Origin: JBBSWA01 sp038046485
Lineage (GTDB): Archaea > Nanobdellota > Nanobdellia > Woesearchaeales > SM23-78
Reading direction: 5' to 3'
Length of the DNA: 9,209 bases
Assembly (NCBI GenBank): GCA_038046485.1
Contig: JBBSWA010000030.1
Span: 1-9,209 of the forward strand
In this document: one piece after another, positions 1 through 4,359 of the stretch
Layout: each line of letters begins with the position of its first letter
Position numbering within the stretch: the first letter of the stretch is position 1
Position numbers and translations under genes: made by a program
Notes under the pieces: generated by a model
Told to the model about the DNA's origin: nothing
The model's database searches: none
The model's input: the letters and a program-made list of their open reading frames with translations, nothing else

Positions 1-167
1 GAGCTCCAGGTGGACACAATGGTCCCATGTCACCGGGTCCAGGCGCACAAGCAGCCATTCGAAGCCTATCCCGTATGGGCCTTAAAATTGGTATCATTGA
101 AGACGTAACGCCCGTTCCTCACGGAGGCTGCCGAAAGAAAGGCGGTAAACGAGGTCGTCGAGTATAA
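1..167 (+). CDS. rps11: 30S ribosomal protein S11, C-terminal part
   Basis: This is the last 54 codons of a gene that begins before the window; reading starts at base 3 and ends at TAA 165-167. The visible residues include the S11 signature SPGPGAQAAIR, the stretch GLKIGIIEDVTPVPH and the basic tail GGKRGRRV, which is the normal C-terminus of archaeal S11. S11 sits on the platform of the small subunit beside 16S rRNA helix 23 and the mRNA exit. The Arg/Lys-rich tail is expected for rRNA contact. It lies 13 bases before rpoD, in the usual archaeal order (rps13-rps4-rps11-rpoD), so it is almost certainly co-transcribed with it. Identity is secure; only the N-terminus is unseen. Confidence 0.96.
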   Translation, partial: APGGHNGPMSPGPGAQAAIRSLSRMGLKIGIIEDVTPVPHGGCRKKGGKRGRRV

Positions 168-180
168 GAAGAGGGAAAAA

Positions 181-969
181 ATGGTCAAGGTAAAAATCAT
201 CGAAGAAAAAAAGGACAAATTGACCTTGCATATTCAGGAAAGCGATGCTACATACATGAATGCCTTACGCAGGTTCATGATGGAAGAAGTGCCTACCCTT
301 GCCATTGAAGATGTTGAGTTCCAAAAAAATAATGGTATTTTGTACGATGAAATGGTGGCACACCGATTGGGTTTGCTGGTACTAAAGACCGATACAGAAA
401 GTTACAATTTACAAACAGAATGTAAGTGCAAGGGAGTAGGTTGTGCGCAGTGCACCTTAAAGTTGACATTAAAGGCAAAGGGCCCTGGTTACATATATGC
501 AAGTGACATTCGCAGTAAAGATCCTAAGTGTAAGCCCGTTCATGGCAATACACCAGTTACTAAATTAATAGAAGGCCAAGAAATTGAGGCAGAGATGACG
601 GCAAAGATGGGCATTGGAAGAATGCATGCCAAATGGAGTCCATGCCTTGCTTATTACAAATATGCTCCTCATGTCGTGATCAAAAAGCAGCCTCAAAATG
701 CTGAGTTGATCAAGGATCGCTGTCCTAGCAAGGTATTCGAAGTAAAAGGCGGTCAGTTGAAAGTCGTAGATGAAAACGCCTGCATTTGGTGCGGTGAATG
801 TGTCGAGTTAACTCATGAAGATGTGCATATTAACAAAGAGAATGATTTCCTTTTTTACATCGAGGCCTGGGGTCAATTGGATCACAAAGAGATCATGAGT
901 GGTGCAATCGATCGCTGCAACTTGATGATCAAAGACCTTAGAGAACAATTCAAAGAAAAAACAAAATAA
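181..969 (+). CDS. rpoD: DNA-directed RNA polymerase subunit D (RpoD/Rpo3)
   Basis: The 262-residue protein is the archaeal alpha-like assembly subunit, which pairs with subunit L to nucleate RNA polymerase. The N-terminal dimerisation part shows the alpha-family pattern NALRRFMMEEVPTLAIEDVEF (about 27-47) and HRLGLLVL (61-68). A first cysteine knuckle, C81-x-C83-x4-C88-x2-C91, may bind metal. A ferredoxin-like insert follows, with C181, C201, C204 and C207. The spacing matches the cluster-binding cysteines known in Sulfolobus subunit D, so an Fe-S cluster is likely retained. The second alpha-like half resumes after about residue 222. ATG 181 follows a weak purine-rich ribosome-binding stretch (about 168-175) and lies 13 bases after rps11, which supports the start. 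The name RpoD here is unrelated to bacterial sigma-70. Confidence 0.97.
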   Translation: MVKVKIIEEKKDKLTLHIQESDATYMNALRRFMMEEVPTLAIEDVEFQKNNGILYDEMVAHRLGLLVLKTDTESYNLQTECKCKGVGCAQCTLKLTLKAKGPGYIYASDIRSKDPKCKPVHGNTPVTKLIEGQEIEAEMTAKMGIGRMHAKWSPCLAYYKYAPHVVIKKQPQNAELIKDRCPSKVFEVKGGQLKVVDENACIWCGECVELTHEDVHINKENDFLFYIEAWGQLDHKEIMSGAIDRCNLMIKDLREQFKEKTK

Positions 970-985
970 TCACTTAATCACACAC

Positions 986-1116
986 GCGGGGGTGGCAGAG
1001 CCTGGTCAAATGCGCTACCTTGAGGAAATGTTGGCGAGTAAATCGACAGCATTCATAATCGCAATCAAATGGGTAGTCCCTTAGTGGGTGCGAGGGTTCG
1101 AATCCCTTCCTCCGCA
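986..1116 (+). tRNA. tRNA-Leu (anticodon GAG), with an intron
   Basis: The acceptor stem pairs 986-992 with 1109-1115 (one G-U), and the discriminator base is A1116. D-stem 995-997 pairs with 1011-1013, with GG in the D-loop. Anticodon stem 1015-1019 pairs with 1072-1076 after splicing, and the anticodon is GAG at 1022-1024. A long variable arm, CCC-loop-GGG (1078-1088), marks a type II tRNA. T-arm 1092-1096 pairs with 1104-1108 and its loop is TTCGAAT. The variable arm, A73 and anticodon agree on leucine. CCA is not encoded. An intron follows position 37. The gene lies between rpoD and rpl18e, where a tRNA-Leu is also known in haloarchaeal S9 operons, and it is probably processed from the polycistronic transcript. 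Confidence 0.95.
1026..1070 (+). other. Archaeal tRNA intron (45 bases, after tRNA position 37)
   Basis: Without this segment the anticodon stem CTACC/GGTAG closes. A bulge-helix-bulge can be drawn. UUGA (1020-1023) pairs with UCAA (1065-1068). A 3-base bulge AUG sits at the 3' site, cut before G1071. The 5' cut follows G1025. Beyond the 5' site, UUG(G)CGA (1031-1037) pairs with UCGCAA (1059-1064), leaving a 7-base bulge instead of 3. Alternatively AAUGUUGGCG (1027-1036) folds on CGACAGCAUU (1044-1053). So the motif is relaxed, and the exact ends could move by a base. Splicing would need the archaeal tRNA endonuclease. Confidence 0.82.
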
Positions 1117-1121
1117 TTAAA

Positions 1122-1253
1122 GGGAATGTGCCATATCGAGCGAAGCGAGATATGGCGGACAAAGGTCCTAGGGAAGTGCTCAGAAATCATAGATTTCTGG
1201 CACGCCAAGAGCTTTGCTCTTGAGTGAATTTCCTAGGTGGGAACCCATTTCCC
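1122..1253 (+). ncRNA. Candidate structured RNA element between tRNA-Leu and rpl18e
   Basis: The 174 bases between the tRNA and the L18e start contain no gene but fold almost completely. An outer helix pairs 1122-1128 with 1246-1253 (one bulge). Inside it, hairpin B pairs GCCATATC (1130-1137) with GATATGGC (1149-1156), with GA/GA tandem mismatches and a GCGAAGC tip. A 9-bp helix pairs 1167-1175 with 1229-1237 and may extend by GGU 1164-1166 with ACC 1243-1245. This helix encloses two hairpins: 1176-1203 (GUGC/GCAC, then AGAAATC/GATTTCT) and 1206-1222 (CAAGAGC/GCTCTTG). It starts 6 bases after the mature tRNA end, so tRNA processing would leave it at the 5' end of the L18e-L13-S9 mRNA. I match it to no known RNA family. 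It could be an independent RNA, an mRNA leader or a decayed repeat. Confidence 0.5.
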
Positions 1254-1290
1254 GCATCGACTATCAAACATACAAAAACAGAGTAAAACC

Positions 1291-1647
1291 ATGAAACAAG
1301 ATTACAAGAACCCGACGTTAGGAGCGCTCATTCAAGAGCTAAAGAAATGCTCAATTGAGCAAAAGGTAGCTCTCTGGAAACGAATCGCTTCGGATCTAGA
1401 AAGACCTACGCGAAACCAGCGTGTGGTGAATGTATATAAAATTGAACAGTACACTAAACCAAATGAGATCGTCATTGTCCCTGGTAAAGTATTGGGTATG
1501 GGCGAACTTAGTAAAAAGGTAACCGTAGCAGCCTACTCATTTAGCGAAGAAGCCAAGCAAAAAATCAACGGCAAAGGAACTGCCATCAGCATTTTAGAAT
1601 TAGTTGAAAAAAACCCGAAAGGAAAGGGTGTGAGGATACTAGGATGA
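1291..1647 (+). CDS. rpl18e: 50S ribosomal protein L18e
   Basis: This 118-residue protein is the archaeal/eukaryotic L18e, a large-subunit protein related to bacterial L15. Visible hallmarks are NPTLGALIQELKK near the N-terminus, VPGKVLGMGELSKKVTVAAYSFS in the middle, and a tail NPKGKGVRILG, which closely matches the family. I chose ATG 1291 because MKQDYKNP gives the normal archaeal N-terminus. An in-frame ATG at 1237 would add 18 residues encoded by the 3' arm of the upstream RNA fold, which looks non-coding. There is no clear Shine-Dalgarno sequence and no TATA box just upstream, so expression probably comes from the operon transcript. Its stop overlaps the rpl13 start (ATGA), which points to translational coupling. 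Confidence 0.94.
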   Translation: MKQDYKNPTLGALIQELKKCSIEQKVALWKRIASDLERPTRNQRVVNVYKIEQYTKPNEIVIVPGKVLGMGELSKKVTVAAYSFSEEAKQKINGKGTAISILELVEKNPKGKGVRILG

Positions 1648-2087
1648 TCATTGACGCAACCGACTTAATTGTAGGTAGGCTCGCAACCGTAGCAGCGAAA
1701 AAAGCGTTGTTAGGGGAAAAAGTAGACATTGTAAACTGCGAAAATGCCATCCTCAGTGGGGACAAGGTTCGCCTATTAGAATCTTGGAAGCACAAGCGCT
1801 CAATGGGTACCTATAAAGGTCCTCTTTACGGCCGTCTGTCCGATCGCATTGTTCGCCGAATCATTCGAGGCATGTTGCCTTACAAACAGCCTAAAGGTAG
1901 AGAGGCATTTAAGCGCATCATGTGTTTCCGAGGCGTTCCAACGGTATTAAAGGATCAAAAAATGATCTATATAGAAGATGCTCATCTATCCAAGTTAAGC
2001 ACGCCTAAATTTTTGCGCGTGGGTGAATTAAGTAAGCTGATTGGGGGAAGTAGAACTTCCGACAGCATGAAAGCAGGAGGAGAATAA
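1644..2087 (+). CDS. rpl13: 50S ribosomal protein L13
   Basis: This 147-residue protein is archaeal L13, an early large-subunit assembly protein that binds 23S rRNA. It opens with MIIDATDLIVGRLATVAAK and continues with VDIVNCENAILSG, both diagnostic of L13. The central RSMGTYKGPLYGRLSDRIVRR and GMLPYKQPKGREAFKR follow the archaeal/eukaryotic pattern rather than the bacterial one. Length is normal for archaea. The start overlaps the rpl18e stop by 4 bases, and a purine-rich GGTGTGAGG stretch (about 1627-1635) may help initiation. Its stop overlaps the rps9 start by one base. I see nothing abnormal. Confidence 0.96.
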   Translation: MIIDATDLIVGRLATVAAKKALLGEKVDIVNCENAILSGDKVRLLESWKHKRSMGTYKGPLYGRLSDRIVRRIIRGMLPYKQPKGREAFKRIMCFRGVPTVLKDQKMIYIEDAHLSKLSTPKFLRVGELSKLIGGSRTSDSMKAGGE

Positions 2088-2488
2088 TGGTAAAGTTGGT
2101 TCATGTCAGCGGTAAGCGAAAGCAAGCAATTGCCCGAGCAACGCTAAAAGAAGGTAAGGGAGTTGTACGAGTAAACAACCTGCTCCTGGATCACCATCAA
2201 CCTAAAATGTCTCGCATGAAGATCATGGAACCATTGTTGTTAGCTGGGGAAGAGGTAGTGAGTAAAGTAAATATAAACGTCGATGTAAAAGGAGGCGGAA
2301 TGATGAGTCAGACGGAAGCTTCGCGTCTAGCCATTGCCCGAGCCTTGGTTCAGTTTGATAAGAAACTCAAGCCTACATTTGAAGCGTATGATCGTCATCT
2401 CTTAATCGCAGATGTTCGCCGTAAAGAAAGTGCAAAGCCCGGTCATCATGGTCAAGCACGCGCCAAGCGGCAGAAATCGTATCGTTAA
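2087..2488 (+). CDS. rps9: 30S ribosomal protein S9
   Basis: This 133-residue S9 protein belongs to the small-subunit head; its basic C-terminal tail reaches the P-site tRNA. The sequence shows the N-terminal GKRKQAIARATLKEGKG, the central GGGMMSQTEASRLAIARAL, and the terminal GQARAKRQKSYR, which is the family's near-invariant end. ATG 2087 shares its A with the TAA of rpl13. A strong Shine-Dalgarno GGAGGAG at 2076-2082 lies inside the rpl13 end, 4 bases before the start. It is the last gene of the operon: an oligo-T tract begins 3 bases after the stop, and rpoN has its own promoter. Confidence 0.96.
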   Translation: MVKLVHVSGKRKQAIARATLKEGKGVVRVNNLLLDHHQPKMSRMKIMEPLLLAGEEVVSKVNINVDVKGGGMMSQTEASRLAIARALVQFDKKLKPTFEAYDRHLLIADVRRKESAKPGHHGQARAKRQKSYR

Positions 2489-2490
2489 GA

Positions 2491-2513
2491 TTCTTTTTTG
2501 TCTTTTGTTTTTT
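2491..2513 (+). terminator. Oligo-T terminator after rps9
   Basis: Three pyrimidine tracts of 6, 4 and 6 T follow the rps9 stop with no hairpin needed. That is the archaeal intrinsic termination pattern. It fits with rpoN starting again from its own TATA box 60 bases later. Confidence 0.75.
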
Positions 2514-2571
2514 GACAATAAAAGAAGAATTTTATTTATTTTCCTTATGGAAAACAATACCTTCAGCAAGC

Positions 2572-2579
2572 TTTATAAA
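2572..2579 (+). promoter_or_regulatory. TATA box for rpoN
   Basis: TTTATAAA is centred about 26 bases before ATG 2602, the usual archaeal TATA-to-start distance. Transcription would begin at or next to the ATG, so the mRNA is leaderless. This supports ATG 2602 over the in-frame start at 2512. Confidence 0.8.
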
Positions 2580-2601
2580 CCACTCCAATCACCCTATCTC
2601 T

Positions 2602-2802
2602 ATGATCATTCCCGTGCGTTGCTTCAGTTGTGGTAAGCCCATTGGTCACATGTACGAAGACCTCCAAGAGCGCACCATAAAGAAAAAGGAAGATCGAAAA
2701 AAGGTCTTGGACAGCTTAGGTGCAGACCGATACTGCTGCCGAGCACAGATTTTGGGCCATGTAGAATTGATCGACATCGCTTCTCAGTTTAAGAAGTTCT
2801 AA
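2602..2802 (+). CDS. rpoN: DNA-directed RNA polymerase subunit N (RpoN/Rpo10)
   Basis: This 66-residue subunit is the archaeal counterpart of eukaryotic RPB10, a small zinc protein that helps hold the D-L assembly platform onto subunit B. It opens with MIIPVRCFSCGKPIG, carrying C7 and C10, and the second metal pair is C45-C46 in DRYCCRAQILGHVELID; both blocks are diagnostic. The start at 2602 gives the exact family N-terminus, and the TATA box places the transcript start there. An in-frame ATG at 2512 would add 30 unrelated residues across the promoter and is rejected. In many archaea rpoN sits in the S9 operon; here a terminator and promoter separate them. RpoN of archaea is not the bacterial sigma-54 of the same name. 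Confidence 0.96.
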   Translation: MIIPVRCFSCGKPIGHMYEDLQERTIKKKEDRKKVLDSLGADRYCCRAQILGHVELIDIASQFKKF

Positions 2803-2841
2803 ATTCTCAATTATTTGTAAACCAAGTATTTAATTGTATAT

Positions 2842-2978
2842 TTATTCTTCAGATGGAGATACTTGAGTCATAAATTCATAAATAGTATTTGTATTCGGCA
2901 AGTAATAAGCACATCCAACAGAGGAAGGTTCACTTTTTTTCGCATTAAATACCATCAACATAACTGGATGATCCCCCC
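2842..2978 (-). pseudogene. Displaced C-terminal segment of the 3533 gene
   Basis: On the minus strand this frame reads WGDHPVMLMVFNAKK and then continues through YYLPNTNTIYEFMTQ to TAA at 2842. It reads like ordinary protein, but its upstream part in the same frame overlaps the coding sequence of the 3533 gene and has no sensible start. It fits as the missing C-terminus of that gene after a one-base frame change at the G6 run. If the G6 run is a sequencing error, the true gene is 2842-3533 on the minus strand. Confidence 0.6.
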
Positions 2979-3533
2979 AATCCCATCTCCGAATCTTCCT
3001 TGAAATCGACGTGCATTGTCCAAAGAACGTACATCCAGCTCCATGTAACCGCAAGCATTATGCCTTAAAATAGCTATTTGTCCTTCAGCTAAATAATTAG
3101 CTTCTTGCAGTGCTTGGGTGATAGCTGTTTCCCCAAAGGCATCCCAATGAATAGGACCTTCTAGCTTTCCCTTGGTCGCAGTTTGCTTAGCAATCAAAGC
3201 CATATCTGCACAAATGGTGTCAATATGTGGCTCCACATCACCTAATTCGAATGCTTCTCTTTCAGTTAGGACGCTTCCTAAACTATATTTTCTTTCAGGG
3301 TCGGCATGTCGAGTGGGATGCGATAAACTAGAAGAACAGGGCATCAAGTAGGGGGTAAAGTGTCTACCAGCATAGTCCATGACTTTACTAGGGTCTCTGG
3401 GGGCCTCCGGAGGAAAAAAGTGTGGGAATTCTTTAGATGCTTCACGGGTTAACAATGCCAAATCCAAAAATCGTTTGCCTTCCTCAGGCAGTATCACCAC
3501 ACTTTGAACCACAAGAATTCGAGGCGATATCAT
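2955..3533 (-). CDS. Unrecognised protein, reading frame broken near its end
   Basis: I do not recognise this family. The uninterrupted frame gives 192 residues of a soluble-looking protein with no signal peptide or membrane segment. Notable stretches are the proline-rich EFPHFFPPEAPRDPSK, a polar GDVEPHIDTICADMALIAKQ, and EGPIHWDAFGETAITQALQEA. The last few residues after RRFQGRF look like out-of-frame sequence. A second frame (2842 to about 2978) continues with plausible protein, WGDHPVMLMVFNAKK. One extra G in the six-G run (minus strand, 2973-2978) would join them into about 230 residues. The cause may be a real lesion or a homopolymer read error. ATG 3533 is well supported by a TATA box about 25 bases upstream. 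The gene diverges from the transglutaminase-like gene. Confidence 0.65.
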   Translation of the reverse strand: MISPRILVVQSVVILPEEGKRFLDLALLTREASKEFPHFFPPEAPRDPSKVMDYAGRHFTPYLMPCSSSLSHPTRHADPERKYSLGSVLTEREAFELGDVEPHIDTICADMALIAKQTATKGKLEGPIHWDAFGETAITQALQEANYLAEGQIAILRHNACGYMELDVRSLDNARRFQGRFGDGIGGIIQLC

Positions 3534-3554
3534 ACCCTAAGTAATGGCAGACCA

Positions 3555-3562
3555 TTTATAAA
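3555..3562 (-). promoter_or_regulatory. TATA box for the minus-strand gene starting at 3533
   Basis: TTTATAAA (self-complementary) is centred about 25 bases upstream of the minus-strand ATG at 3533. The predicted transcript is leaderless. Confidence 0.72.
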
Positions 3563-3581
3563 CGCTTACCTCAAAAAAGCA

Positions 3582-3587
3582 TTTAAA
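3582..3587 (+). promoter_or_regulatory. TATA-like box for the 3610 gene
   Basis: TTTAAA in the context CATTTAAAGTA is centred about 25 bases before ATG 3610, again predicting a leaderless start. It is separate from the minus-strand TATA box 20-30 bases away. Confidence 0.65.
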
Positions 3588-3609
3588 GTAAGCATTATAG
3601 TGTTTACTT

Positions 3610-4215
3610 ATGTTCAATTTATCCCCTCAAGAGCTCAAGCTCTTCCGCTCCTTAAACACTCCTCAAAAAGTGCAGGACTTCTTAGACCAGATGCCGATCA
3701 ACAAGGAAAAAAATGGCGACACCTGTAGGTCTCCTCGTAAAGTGCTGCAAGAGAACAAGGCCCAGTGTATGGAAGGAGCAATGCTTGCAGCCGCAATTCT
3801 ACGTGTTCAGGGCCGTCCTCCCTTAGTTCTTAGTTTAGAATCAACAAAAGATGACTTTGACCATGTCATTGCCATCTTCAAAGAGCACAATCATTGGGGT
3901 GCCATCAGCAAGACCAACCACGCCGTTTTAAGATATCGAGACCCTATTTATAGAACCGTACGGGAGCTCGTCATGACCTATTTCGATGAATATTTTGACA
4001 GCAAAGGTAAAAAAAACCTGCGCACCTATTCAAAACCCATCAACCTCTCCCGTTTTGACAAGCTCAACTGGATGACCTCAAAAGAGGACATCTGGTACAT
4101 CCCAGAATACCTGTGTGATGTACCTCACACCAAAATCTTAACCCAGTCCATGCTTCGAACCTTAAGAAAAGCACAACCATTCCAGGTAAAGACGTATGAA
4201 TCCACAGAGTGGTAA
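3610..4215 (+). CDS. Transglutaminase-like cysteine protein
   Basis: The 201-residue protein shows a candidate papain/transglutaminase-type triad: C53 in the helix-start motif KAQCMEGAMLAAAILR, H85 in FDHVIAIF, and D111 in LRYRDPIYRT. The order Cys-His-Asp and spacing of about 30 and 26 residues fit the small transglutaminase-like domains of bacteria and archaea. An aromatic C-terminal region (NWMTSKEDIWYIPEYLCD) follows. There is no signal peptide or membrane segment, so it is probably cytosolic. The family includes proteases, amide hydrolases and inactive members, and the substrate cannot be read from sequence. ATG 3610 is supported by the TATA-like box. It diverges from the broken unknown gene, which may or may not be related in function. 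Confidence 0.78.
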   Translation: MFNLSPQELKLFRSLNTPQKVQDFLDQMPINKEKNGDTCRSPRKVLQENKAQCMEGAMLAAAILRVQGRPPLVLSLESTKDDFDHVIAIFKEHNHWGAISKTNHAVLRYRDPIYRTVRELVMTYFDEYFDSKGKKNLRTYSKPINLSRFDKLNWMTSKEDIWYIPEYLCDVPHTKILTQSMLRTLRKAQPFQVKTYESTEW

Positions 4216-4229
4216 TCTCTCCCGAAACC

Positions 4230-4237
4230 TTTAAATA
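4230..4237 (+). promoter_or_regulatory. TATA box (with BRE) for the leuS transcript
   Basis: TTTAAATA is preceded by a BRE-like CGAAAC (4223-4228). It is centred at about 4233.5, so transcription should begin near 4258-4260, about 100 bases before leuS and exactly at the ATG of a 12-codon reading frame. Confidence 0.75.
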
Positions 4238-4259
4238 AAAGACGTGGTTAGCAAGGCGT

Positions 4260-4298
4260 ATGTACAATCAGGTATTGGGACTTCTTTTGTTGCGTTAG
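4260..4298 (+). CDS. Putative leucine-rich leader peptide upstream of leuS
   Basis: The 12-codon frame reads MYNQVLGLLLLR and stops at TAG 4296-4298. Five of its 12 codons are leucine (TTG at 4275, CTT at 4281 and 4284, TTG at 4287 and 4290), and the next gene is leucyl-tRNA synthetase. The TATA box puts the transcript start at or near this ATG, so it could be translated as a leaderless message like other genes in the window. The leucine codons coincide with the 5' arm of a strong RNA helix. By analogy with bacterial amino-acid leader peptides, slow decoding of leucine codons could sense charged tRNA-Leu. Expression and function are inference; a frame this short could arise by chance. Confidence 0.5.
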   Translation: MYNQVLGLLLLR

Positions 4299-4343
4299 AT
4301 AGCCCTTTATTCCGGGCTTTAAAAGAATAAGCGCTAGTCCCAA
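4275..4343 (+). promoter_or_regulatory. Candidate attenuator-like RNA fold in the leuS leader
   Basis: UUGGGACU (4275-4282) pairs perfectly with AGUCCCAA (4336-4343). The adjoining CUUUU (4284-4288) can pair with AAAAG (4321-4325) across an internal loop, or GCGUU (4292-4296) with AGCGC (4330-4334, one G-U). An apical hairpin AGCCC/GGGCU (4301-4305 with 4314-4318) caps the fold. The helix ends 8 bases before the leuS ribosome-binding GGTG (4351-4354), so it would lie inside the 30S binding zone. Ribosomes on the leader codons would open it. Confidence 0.5.
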
Positions 4344-4359
4344 CTACAAAGGTGTGATC

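Noticed and set aside
974..1162. Minus-strand 62-codon frame over the tRNA
   Set aside because: It is the antisense of the tRNA and of the RNA fold; such frames over tRNA genes are common artefacts.
1130..1222. CRISPR-like or inverted-repeat mobile element from the hairpins
   Set aside because: The hairpin arms differ from one another, there is no regular spacing, and no transposase or target duplication is visible.
1117..1260. A second tRNA after tRNA-Leu, since GGGAATG near 1122 can pair with CATTTCCC near 1246
   Set aside because: There is no T-arm with a TTCNANN loop, no D-arm and no anticodon stem in position; the enclosed helices form a different architecture.
1117..1290. Box C/D or box H/ACA guide RNA
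   Set aside because: No RUGAUGA/CUGA pair is present, and the ACA trinucleotides (about 1268-1280) are too far from the closing helix.
1237..1290. Longer rpl18e starting at ATG 1237
   Set aside because: The added residues fall in the folded RNA element and do not resemble L18e; MKQDYKNP at 1291 is the normal N-terminus.
2512..2601. Longer rpoN starting at 2512
   Set aside because: It would translate the TATA box and add 30 residues before the conserved MIIPVRCFSCG start.
2412..2636. Plus-strand 74-codon frame over the rps9 end
   Set aside because: It overlaps rps9 in another frame and runs through the terminator and rpoN promoter; no family resemblance.
4301..4320. Intrinsic terminator in the leuS leader (AGCCC/GGGCT then TTT)
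   Set aside because: Only about three T follow, too few for archaeal oligo-T termination; a translational role of the fold seems likelier.
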